A DNA stretch of 38,085 bases. Source: Scytonema sp. UIC 10036 (GTDB taxonomy: Bacteria > Cyanobacteriota > Cyanobacteriia > Cyanobacteriales > Nostocaceae). Shown piece after piece: positions 30,755-38,085 of the stretch. A program made the position numbers and the translations under genes. The DNA is taken from positions 1-38,085 of the forward strand of contig NZ_WJFC01000121.1 of the NCBI RefSeq assembly GCF_009725235.1, given 5' to 3'. Numbering within the stretch: the stretch's first letter is position 1; every line of letters begins with the position of its first letter. The notes beneath the pieces were generated by a model, which ran no database searches, was not told the origin of the DNA, and saw nothing but the letters and a program-made list of their open reading frames with translations.

Positions 30755-31366
30755 TTACTGGCCGATTGGATGGTACAAACCATCATCCTTATAGCGCCAA
30801 CCCGTTTTACTTGTATCCCGACCTCGAGACCACTTCTCAAACTCGACTTCGCTCAAATTTTTCCTTTGTTTGATTAGGGTGGATACATCAACTGCCAATC
30901 TGCGAGCTAAATTTTCCTCAGTAAAGGGCTGAAGTTCGAGAGCTTGTGGTACGTAGGGATTGTTGTACGGTGTTCTGTATCCCTTTCTTTGACCGTACTG
31001 TTTCTGCACAACGGCTGATTCCAGTATGGCGAGCTTCAGTGTAACGGCTTCGAGTTTCTGCTCCAAACTGCCCAAGGATTTCTCTAACTTTGCTGTCGAT
31101 TGGTTATCGGTATCGCGATTTGAGTCAGCCAACCGGGATTCTAACTTTTCTACCCGGAGTGCCAGTTGCTTTACTGCTTCACTATTGCCCTCAAAATCGA
31201 TATCGCTATTGCTATCAAGATTCGCTATCAACTCCTGCAACCCCATTAGTAGGGCAATGGTTAGACCCTCTCTGTGCAGTCGAGCCAACTCCTTCACCAC
31301 CGGAATCAGCACGGTGGGGACGCGGAGCATTTGACTGGGTGGGGACTGTTTCGATGGAGATTTCAA
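30755..31366 (-). CDS. Coiled-coil plasmid protein, putative DNA-binding
   Basis: 203 residues from TTG 31366 (AAGG 10 bases upstream); ATG 31330 would start at MLRVPTV. The N-terminal LRVPTVLIPVVKELARLHREG reads as a strand plus helix. Residues about 63-118 form a coiled coil, and the C-terminus (FTEENLARRLAVDVSTLIKQ, then WSRGRDTSKTGWRYKDDG) resembles a helix-turn-helix with a basic wing. It lies 63 bp after the RHH/coiled-coil gene in the same direction. GCTATCA sites occur both in that gap and inside its N-terminal codons. A partition, copy-control or nucleoid-type role is inferred. Confidence 0.65.
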   Translation of the reverse strand: MKSPSKQSPPSQMLRVPTVLIPVVKELARLHREGLTIALLMGLQELIANLDSNSDIDFEGNSEAVKQLALRVEKLESRLADSNRDTDNQSTAKLEKSLGSLEQKLEAVTLKLAILESAVVQKQYGQRKGYRTPYNNPYVPQALELQPFTEENLARRLAVDVSTLIKQRKNLSEVEFEKWSRGRDTSKTGWRYKDDGLYHPIGQ

Positions 31367-31411
31367 CGTTGACCAACCTTGATAGCGTATTTGCTTGCAA
31401 TCATGCTATCA
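31211..31411. promoter_or_regulatory. GCTATCA sites within and upstream of the 30755-31366 gene
   Basis: GCTATCA occurs at 31211-31217, 31224-31230 (both inside the gene) and 31405-31411, with the reverse form TGATAGC at 31380-31386. Four copies in 201 bp is far above chance for a 7-mer. The layout, part upstream and part in the first codons, parallels the TCTAGA and GGGTACCC arrays. Confidence 0.45.
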
Positions 31412-31429
31412 GAATAGAGATGCCAAAAT

Positions 31430-32152
31430 TCAAACATCAGGTGAAGATGGTGGTGTTGATTCACCAGAGTCAGCAACCAGTTCAGCAATGAACTTATCCA
31501 ACACCTTCACAGCAGTTTTGTACTGAGGAGATGTGGTAGCCACCTTGTTTTTACCTTGAGTCAGCGATTTGAGGATGCGCGAGCGTATTGCCTGTAAATC
31601 CGGTAATGGGGTTGCAGCTCTTTCCTGAGCTTCCTTATTATTCAGTCTCAAAAGTAACTCCTGATTCTCTACCTTGAGTGCTTCTATTTGTGCAAAAAGC
31701 TGCTCGTTCTCAGACGGCATTGTCTCTACCTCCATTGGCTGTTGTTGTGCTGATTTCTGCAACTGTTCTCGCTTATCTTTCCGCTCATCTAGAGCAGATT
31801 CTAGATTGTTCAGATTGCCCTGTAGTTCTTCTAGTTTCTCCTCTAGAACCTGAGTCAAACGCCATTCTAGATTTCTCTCTCGCTCATCTAGAATATCATC
31901 TAGATTGAATGGAAGTTGTGATTGGGCTTGGATTCTAGCTTCAATCCGAGAATCTATAATATAATCTAGATTATCTAGATGAGTGCTTCTTTTGGTATCA
32001 GCAGCAATTCTGTTTCCAGACCGATACCAGCGAATGAAATCAACCAGCACAGCCGAGGCGCTCGACCCTTCTGCTTTTGCCTGTGCCATGAAGTCCTTCC
32101 ACTCATCTTGATTAATGCGGAAGGTGGCTAGAAACTTGTCTTTGTCAGCCAT
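31430..32152 (-). CDS. Ribbon-helix-helix/coiled-coil plasmid protein (complete copy)
   Basis: 240 residues. An RHH domain (strand KFLATFRI, helices about 15-29 and 31-46) is followed by a long charged coiled coil (about 55-180) full of Leu-Asp/Leu-Glu pairs. A C-terminal helical domain follows (DLQAIRSRILKSLTQG, then YKTAVKVLDKFIAELV). I associate this layout with cyanobacterial plasmid proteins. It should bind DNA as a dimer or higher oligomer; a ParB-like, cohesion or copy-control role is possible. The Leu-Asp/Glu codons are the palindrome TCTAGA, which also lies upstream, so the gene may carry its own target array. The gene at 30755 follows in the same operon. Confidence 0.78.
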   Translation of the reverse strand: MADKDKFLATFRINQDEWKDFMAQAKAEGSSASAVLVDFIRWYRSGNRIAADTKRSTHLDNLDYIIDSRIEARIQAQSQLPFNLDDILDERERNLEWRLTQVLEEKLEELQGNLNNLESALDERKDKREQLQKSAQQQPMEVETMPSENEQLFAQIEALKVENQELLLRLNNKEAQERAATPLPDLQAIRSRILKSLTQGKNKVATTSPQYKTAVKVLDKFIAELVADSGESTPPSSPDV

Positions 32153-32182
32153 ATTCTAGAATCCCATCTGTACAAGTCTAGA
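31788..32182. promoter_or_regulatory. TCTAGA cluster, second copy
   Basis: Same ten TCTAGA sites as 87-481, shifted by 31,701. This copy lies in the complete gene. Confidence 0.7.
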
Positions 32183-32719
32183 TAGAATTATTGTACAGAT
32201 AGATGTACAGCATGAGTATAGATTTTTAGGTTTTTCAGCTAAATCGAGCCTAATTGCGCTATATCGGCTTAAAAGGGCTTGAATGAAGAATTGGATGCCC
32301 ACGAGAAAATAAAGGGCTTGGTGGGCATTGTAGAGAGTCTAATTCTCAATAATAAAGCTTGTTGAGAATACGCCGAGGCCTCTGCCCTCATTTTTTGAAG
32401 TCACGGGGGTCTTACACGGACAATGCGTCCGAGGCATTGTGTTTTGGGCGAGCATCCTACAACGCGGGGGAATAACTGTTGCATTAATCACAACATTGAA
32501 TCGAAAAAGATATCAATCCAATGGCTTTTATGTGCCAATAACTACAACCATTACGGAGAATCAAAACTCTCAATCCAAGCTCCCCCAAGAATCGGCTAAA
32601 TTTTGCTTTCGTGATGCTTGGAGCGAGCGATTTTCTCTTATGTAGTCGTTTATTCGGTAGAGTATGGTGTGGTATTATATGACGTTAATGGAAAGCCGCA
32701 TTGTCATAAACGCCAGTAG

Positions 32720-33709
32720 ATGGATATTATAAGTAGTTTTACAGAAAGTTCAATTACCTCTGTTGCCAGTCAACTGCTTTCATCAAATGATTTTTTGGCA
32801 GAGTTGCAGCAGAAGGCGCAAACTACCCAACGGGGGTATGCTGGCAATATCCGAATATTTTTTGAGTATTTCTTACAAAGGAAACCAACGCCAAGAGATA
32901 TTGAAGAGTTTTGGGGGTTAGATGAACAGACGGCTAACGGGTTAATCCTCAAGTTTAAAAATCATCTGGTGACAGAAGGTAGGAAGGCGGCGACCATCAA
33001 CCGTTATTTGGCTGCTATCAAATATTTAATTAAGGTGGGGCGTAACCTCAAGCGGTGTCAGTACCATTTTGACGGCGATCGCATCGAGTCATTGAAAGTG
33101 ACAAAATACAGAGACACCAGGGGAGTAGGGGTGGATGAATATAATAAAGTTTTTGATGTGATTGACATTTCTTCAGTTAAAGGGAAGCGAGATTATTCCT
33201 TATTTTTGCTGCTTTGGGCAAATGTCTTACGTCGTGGAGAAGTTGCTAAATTAACAGTTGGGGATTTCGATTACCACGAAAACACATTAACTGTTTACGG
33301 TAAGGGCAAGGGCAATGATGAAACTAGAATTGATTTAAACCCTTTTGTTGCGGAGGCGATCTCTGATTGGTTGGGCTGTCGTACAAATCTCAAACCTAGT
33401 GACCCATTATTTATTGCACTGGACTTTCATAATGAAGGTCATCAGCTGACGGGCGATGGAATTTATGCGCTCGTGCGTAAGACTTGCGAAAAAGCTGGAA
33501 TAACTAAGCGGATGACACCCCACAAAATTAGGCATTCAGGTATTACCGATGCTCTTGACTTGGCGGAGGGCGATTACCGCAAGGTTCAGCACCTCAGCCG
33601 TCATGCTGACCCAAGGACAATCCTGGTTTATGAGGACAACAAAAATCAGTACCAACTGGAGTTAACTAATAAATTAGCAGCTCGTGTTGGGAAAAAGCGC
33701 AAATCTTAA
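32720..33709 (+). CDS. Tyrosine recombinase/integrase (repeat copy)
   Basis: Identical to 1019-2008, including all catalytic residues. It is almost certainly the same gene read twice through the contig overlap. Confidence 0.92.
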   Translation: MDIISSFTESSITSVASQLLSSNDFLAELQQKAQTTQRGYAGNIRIFFEYFLQRKPTPRDIEEFWGLDEQTANGLILKFKNHLVTEGRKAATINRYLAAIKYLIKVGRNLKRCQYHFDGDRIESLKVTKYRDTRGVGVDEYNKVFDVIDISSVKGKRDYSLFLLLWANVLRRGEVAKLTVGDFDYHENTLTVYGKGKGNDETRIDLNPFVAEAISDWLGCRTNLKPSDPLFIALDFHNEGHQLTGDGIYALVRKTCEKAGITKRMTPHKIRHSGITDALDLAEGDYRKVQHLSRHADPRTILVYEDNKNQYQLELTNKLAARVGKKRKS

Positions 33710-33778
33710 TATCAAATTTCTGACTGTGATTTGAACCATAACGTGACCAAATGTTACTTAAAAGATAAAGTGGCAGTT

Positions 33779-34269
33779 GTGACTTAAAGAAAATGTTTGC
33801 CGCACTGGCAAGCTTTTACTTTAAATTGAGTCCAGAAATTCTATACTTAGACAGTAACTACGCTGATTCCTGAGACGGAATCCACTCTTATTGTGTTCAA
33901 ATTCCGTCACTCTCAACATTTTTGGTTAGAAAGAGTTGACTGACAAAGGGCAAGCTTTTACTTTAGTTTTGAACTAATGGCAAGATTTTAGTTAAAACCG
34001 AATGATTCTGGTTGCGATCGCAACTTCAACTGACAGTATCTTATCCCACTATTTAAAGTAAAATTCTGCCGTTAGTTCAGAATTGAACTAAAAGTAAGCC
34101 GTTTGTCCATTGATAGCATTGTAAATAATTATACTTACTAGTTGAGAATTCCGTCAAAGTTACAGCAGTTTTCGTCACATAGACTACTAGATACTGTTGA
34201 AAGTATCAAGAAGCCGCAATTAATTAAAGTAAAAGCTTGCCACTGCGGCAAACATTTCCTTTAAGTAAC
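33779..34269. repeat. Large imperfect palindrome (repeat copy)
   Basis: Identical to 2078-2568, with the same terminal inverted repeats and six GGCAAG-type motifs. Confidence 0.75.
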
Positions 34270-34285
34270 AGCAGTTTTTATAAGC

Positions 34286-35269
34286 TCAAGGCTCTATTTG
34301 CACACTCCACTCAGACCAAGGTTCACAGTTTGACAGAATACTTCTCTCAAGACCCATTATGTTTCTATCGAGTTTTTCTTTAGTTTCATCAGAAAAAATA
34401 TTGCTGTACCATTCTCTAATACGACCACTGCCAGCACCACTAATATTAGTCATTTGATAATAATCAGCAAGGCCGCGGCACTCTTCATTCTCCCGTGCCA
34501 GTTTCTCAAACAAGTAAAAGATCAAAGCACCTACTGGTTTAAAGTGAGCTACTTGACTCTCAAAGTTATTTGTATGTCCTATATATGCAGTGGTAGCTGC
34601 AAGCAAACGTCCAGATTTCTTTAACGCAAGGTCTGGGCTGAAACATTTCTTTAACAAAAGAGTATGTTGTGATGAAGCCCACGACCCTAGATCGGCTACA
34701 CAAAGTAGGTCAATCATTTTTCTGGGATGATCAACTAGCCTGCGATCTTCTTCAATAAGCTTATTCGCAATATTTTCCACTGGTGTTGACCTATCTCCCT
34801 TCCAAGAATGAGAATGTGCTAATAGCCCATATATTATTGGAGTATTTAGGTCTTTAAAGGGAGAACCTTTTCTTGGCGTAAACAATGACTTTATTGCAAT
34901 ACAATTTTCTAACGCTTCAGTAATATGAGCAGCCTTTAAAGTAACTTTGCATTCAAAAGCAGCAGCTACACCTGCTGCAAGATAAAGTTTTTTGTTGAGT
35001 AGCTTCTTGGGATAGAATGACTTTAGTACGATTACATCAACTTGAGGACTTGTTTTCCCATCCTGACTTATAATTCTACCCTTCGTCACAACTTGATAAG
35101 TAGGTGGCAACCAATCCCTCAATAACTCTGCCCAGTTCTCTTCTCCTTGATCTCCGGCAGTGCCAGGATCTTCAGTAGCCCGTTTTTGAATACGCTCATA
35201 CTCCAAGGACATTTCTTGGCTGATTTGTAACATGAAATCGAAAAGATCATGATTTTTGACTTCTTCCAA
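34286..35269 (-). CDS. DUF6602-like nuclease-fold protein (repeat copy)
   Basis: Identical to 2585-3568; same TTG start and PD-(D/E)XK-type core. Confidence 0.75.
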   Translation of the reverse strand: MEEVKNHDLFDFMLQISQEMSLEYERIQKRATEDPGTAGDQGEENWAELLRDWLPPTYQVVTKGRIISQDGKTSPQVDVIVLKSFYPKKLLNKKLYLAAGVAAAFECKVTLKAAHITEALENCIAIKSLFTPRKGSPFKDLNTPIIYGLLAHSHSWKGDRSTPVENIANKLIEEDRRLVDHPRKMIDLLCVADLGSWASSQHTLLLKKCFSPDLALKKSGRLLAATTAYIGHTNNFESQVAHFKPVGALIFYLFEKLARENEECRGLADYYQMTNISGAGSGRIREWYSNIFSDETKEKLDRNIMGLERSILSNCEPWSEWSVQIEP

Positions 35270-35352
35270 TTACTTTCATCTCCCTTGATAAAAAGCTAAC
35301 TTATAAGTTGCCTTAATCTTCGCCCTCTTTAGTTACGATAACGTTATGGTAA

Positions 35353-35540
35353 CTAAACTCCCAATTCCTTAATAAACTCATCAAGCGCCAGGGCGATGCG
35401 CTCTTTGGATATTCTGCCCGCTTTGCCACGCGCCAGCGCTCAAGAACGCGATCGCATATGAGCTGCTTTAGTTGCGATCGCACGAACTGTCACGTACTTG
35501 GCACGAGCGAACGCTTGAAGGCGGGCGCTTTCTGAGCCAT
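35353..35540 (-). pseudogene. Degraded small gene after parAB (repeat copy)
   Basis: Identical to 3652-3839, with the same two frame breaks. Agreement between the copies is not independent evidence if both come from the same reads. Confidence 0.38.
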
Positions 35541-35563
35541 CGCACTCCCCACTCACAACTCAA

Positions 35564-36100
35564 CTACTCATCCATCTGGGTTCCCAGGTTTTTGAATTGT
35601 TCCAACGCTTCTACTACTCCGACTTCATCCGCTTTTCGGATAAATGCACCAGCCAATTCTTCTAGCAAATCGCTTCTGTCTATCTCTACCCCCTCATCCG
35701 CCAAATCCATTAGCGCTCGGTTGATTTGCCTGCTTAATTTCTTGGGAATGCGAAAAGTGGTTTGGGTGTAGTCCGGATTCTCGCGCTTGGCTAATTTCTC
35801 TTTTGACTGCTTAGATGGTTGAGTTTCTGGGTACCCAAGTTGAGGACTGCTTTCAAGCACTTGGGATGGTTGGGTGACTGACTGCTTAGATGGTTGAGTT
35901 TCTGGGTACCCAGGTTGAGGAACATTTTCAAGTGCAGGTGTTGACTCGGATGATTGAGTTGCTGGTTGTGAGGGTTGCTGGCTTTCTGGGTACCCAGGTT
36001 TTTGGGCGCTATCATGTGCCGCCCCCAAGACTTCACTAAATCGGCTTACTCTTGGATTGCCCGAACCACTTCGTTTTTTACCTCTGTCCAATCCCGCCAT
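35564..36100 (-). CDS. ParB-like partition protein (repeat copy)
   Basis: Identical to 3863-4399, including the three intragenic GGGTACCC sites (35829, 35904, 35988). Confidence 0.75.
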   Translation of the reverse strand: MAGLDRGKKRSGSGNPRVSRFSEVLGAAHDSAQKPGYPESQQPSQPATQSSESTPALENVPQPGYPETQPSKQSVTQPSQVLESSPQLGYPETQPSKQSKEKLAKRENPDYTQTTFRIPKKLSRQINRALMDLADEGVEIDRSDLLEELAGAFIRKADEVGVVEALEQFKNLGTQMDE

Positions 36101-36648
36101 GCCACCTTCCCTCCTCGAACTTTATAAACGGGAACTCCCAACGTTACTGCATCCTTATATGCTTTGTAAAACCGAATCCCCCGGCTTAATACTGGATACC
36201 CCTGAGCCAATAGTGCTTCCATCGCTTCAATTCCGTCCTTTTGTGGCGGTGGTGGCACCATAGTCAGCAATACCCGCCAATTGGTATCCTCTGGCAAGGA
36301 CTTAGCCATGAGTGCCATTGCGTCCATGCTCAGTAGGTCTGGTGGAGTTGGGACAACCAGCAAATCGCAACCCCTCGCCAATTCCTCAACTTCTACATCA
36401 TTGGGTCGGGCTGGTGTGTCAAAGATGATGAACTCGAACTTCTGCTGACGCATGAGTTTGGCCGCTTCCTTTTCCCCACACACCTGAAACGGCAGTCCCC
36501 CCGGTCTTGCCCAAGTAGTAGCCGAACGGTTGGGGTCAGCGTCGATAACCAAAGTTGCCCCGTCCTCACAAAACAGTGAGGCAAGGCAGATAGCCGAAGT
36601 GGTTTTCGCCACTCCTCCTTTAAATGAGCTTAGAGAGATGATTGGCAT
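36046..36648 (-). CDS. parA: ParA-family partition ATPase (repeat copy)
   Basis: Identical to 4345-4947, with the deviant Walker A KGGVAKTT. The upstream GGGTACCC-type operators recur at 36690-36762. Confidence 0.93.
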   Translation of the reverse strand: MPIISLSSFKGGVAKTTSAICLASLFCEDGATLVIDADPNRSATTWARPGGLPFQVCGEKEAAKLMRQQKFEFIIFDTPARPNDVEVEELARGCDLLVVPTPPDLLSMDAMALMAKSLPEDTNWRVLLTMVPPPPQKDGIEAMEALLAQGYPVLSRGIRFYKAYKDAVTLGVPVYKVRGGKVAWRDWTEVKNEVVRAIQE

Positions 36649-37034
36649 AATCTCCCCCTCCTTATGTTAAGAGCATCATAGCGCTACCTGGGTACACGTT
36701 TAACTTGGCTGGTTGGGTACCCAGATGTGTAATGCCTCATTTCTCTAAGCATCTGGGTACCGTGCCCTGAAAGTATTGAGACCTGACGGGGTGTAATTTC
36801 CGGCAATTACGAGGTGAGATCTGTATCAATATGTTTTTTTTATTCAACTTCTTTCATGACTATCTCCTTTAAATTGACTTTATAAAGTTCCAAGAAATCT
36901 TCATCAAGAATTCCATCTTCTACGGATTTTATCAATTCAGTAAATTTGGGGATTTACCAAAAAGAAAAAACAGCCAAGAATTGATTATCAAGCTAAAAAC
37001 ATTCTTTGACTTCCCTTGCAGTCGCACACAGTCG

Positions 37035-37231
37035 CGCATTGCATTAAATACTTATGCATCTACCCATTCTGCTATTTCTTGAAAGATTTCTGATAGCTCT
37101 TGAGCCAACTTCTCTTGAGAGTGACTGCCCGACATTTGAGAGAATATTGTTGTTGCTGCCCTGGTAATATGGGCGAAGCTCTGTAAAAATATCCTGAACC
37201 TGGAGCGCTCTCCCGACTGCAACAAATCATC
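37035..37231. repeat. Left flanking repeat of the PPC/SBBP gene (repeat copy)
   Basis: Identical to 5334-5530. Confidence 0.5.
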
Positions 37232-37441
37232 TTATGGGTTGTTGAGTAGCGGTTCTAATGTTAGAGAACCGCAAATTTTGTTTTGCCTGAAGAGTTGTCC
37301 CCTGAGAAGATACTACTTTTTAATATCAGTCAGACTCAGAGTATTTCATTGATTCGAGAGAGCCGTAAAAATCCAACTCAAGAAAGTTATTTTCACTTTC
37401 TTGAGAGTCAGATACACCTATATTTAGAAAAAGGAATATTT

Positions 37442-38085
37442 ATGACTATTGATGGAGCAGGTAACACATTATTGTCAGCTAGGGAGTTCAATATCACTCC
37501 TACCACACAAACATTCACAGATTGGGTAGGTTCGTCCGATCTCGACGATTTCTACCGCTTCAGTCTCAGCAATAGTAGCAGTTTCAATCTTGCCCTCAAT
37601 GGTCTAGTAGCTGATGCTGACGTACAGTTGATTCGGGATGCTAACAGCAATGGGATCATCGATAGCGGTGAAGTTATTGCCAGTTCAACTAACGGTAGCA
37701 CCACTGCTGAATCTATCAGCCGTACTCTGGATGCAGGCACTTACTACACTCGGGTCTATCCCTTTAATGGTGCTAATACCAACTACAACTTGAGCGTCTT
37801 TGCGACAATCAATGACTTTGCTGGAAACAACCTCAACAGCGCACGTCAGATTAACCTAGATTCAGTAGCTAGCACCTACAGTGATTGGGTGGGTTCATCT
37901 GATACTGATGACTACTACCGTTTTAGCCTCGGCACGAAGAGCAGTTTCAATCTTGCCCTCAATGGTCTAGTAGCTGATGCTGACGTACAGTTGATTCGGG
38001 ATGCTAACAGCAATGGGATCATCGATAGCGGTGAAGTTATTGCCAGTTCAACTAACGGTAGCACCACTGCTGAATCTATCAGCCG
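37442..38085 (+). CDS. PPC-module surface protein (5' part; one module shorter than the first copy)
   Basis: Same gene as 5741-8302, cut by the window end after about 214 residues. Up to base 37829 it is identical to the first copy. After that it reads as if the 339-bp module at 6182-6520 had been removed, joining module 1 to module 3 in frame. This could be a real shorter allele in the population or an assembler shortcut through near-identical modules. Confidence 0.85.
   Translation, partial: MTIDGAGNTLLSAREFNITPTTQTFTDWVGSSDLDDFYRFSLSNSSSFNLALNGLVADADVQLIRDANSNGIIDSGEVIASSTNGSTTAESISRTLDAGTYYTRVYPFNGANTNYNLSVFATINDFAGNNLNSARQINLDSVASTYSDWVGSSDTDDYYRFSLGTKSSFNLALNGLVADADVQLIRDANSNGIIDSGEVIASSTNGSTTAESIS

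Larger units (their letters stand above)
31702..37829. repeat. Terminal direct repeat, second copy
   Basis: Repeat of bases 1-6128. Bases 37830-38085 continue as a copy of 6468-6723, so one 339-bp (113-codon) PPC module present at 6182-6520 is absent here. The junction lies in a stretch of about 17 bp shared by adjacent modules. The window stops inside another repeated module, as expected where an assembler runs into a near-identical repeat. Confidence 0.93.

Noticed and set aside
1..38085. Long terminal direct repeats as ends of an integrative element or a linear replicon
   Set aside because: The 6.1-kb repeats contain whole unrelated genes and match with a constant offset; contig overlap of a circle explains this more simply.

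Overview
The window looks like one cyanobacterial plasmid of about 31.7 kb, read slightly more than once around. Bases 1-6128 return without a difference I could find at 31702-37829, which gives a unit of 31,701 bp. The extra 6.4 kb is therefore best read as the overlap of a circular contig. The cyanobacterial origin is suggested by repeated HIP1 octamers (GCGATCGC near 1376, 2313, 3746, 3773, 6312, 12190, 19011 and 23423), a large DUF3854/helicase replication protein of the cyanobacterial plasmid type, a MobV-type relaxase, PPC and SBBP surface repeats, and a PEP-CTERM protein. No rRNA, tRNA, CRISPR array or intact insertion sequence was found.

Layout of one unit. A ribbon-helix-helix (RHH)/coiled-coil gene (1-451, complete at 31430-32152) is followed by a tyrosine recombinase (1019-2008), a 490-bp imperfect palindrome, a DUF6602-like nuclease (2585-3568) and a ParA/ParB-type operon (3863-4947). 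A surface block follows (5741-13112): a PPC plus SBBP propeller protein, a two-domain unknown protein, a PEP-CTERM protein with a NIDO-like domain, and an O-antigen-ligase-family membrane protein. Next come an actin-like (ParM) operon (13262-15189), an oriT-like structured stretch, a MobV relaxase fused to Toprim sequences (15737-17506), a duplicated 490-bp intergenic unit with two related small ORFs, and the leftward replication gene (18501-22046).

The rest of the unit holds a small RHH operon (22859-23627) and, across a pair of operator-bearing divergent promoters, a long rightward operon (24253-29821). That operon encodes a second actin-like protein, a ParR-like partner, two related small proteins, two membrane proteins and a membrane-anchored ATPase. 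An iteron field (29867-30014), two small genes and a coiled-coil DNA-binding-type gene (30755-31366) close the circle.

How the parts may work together. Replication (Rep), mobilisation (MobV and possibly the membrane ATPase), multimer resolution (tyrosine recombinase) and up to three segregation modules (ParA/B, ParM-1, ParM-2/ParR) form the backbone. The surface block is cargo.

The most unusual signal is that DNA-binding-type genes carry a private short palindrome or repeat both in their own upstream region and inside their coding sequence. The RHH/coiled-coil gene has ten TCTAGA sites in 395 bp, the eight inside the gene all in one codon phase. The parB-like gene has GGGTACCC sites in its linker codons and upstream of parA. 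A weaker GCTATCA set marks the third gene. This looks like centromere or operator DNA written into coding sequence.

Several small genes (22358-22524, 23487-23658, 30074-30326) show single-base frame breaks. Sequencing indels should be excluded before any biological reading of these.
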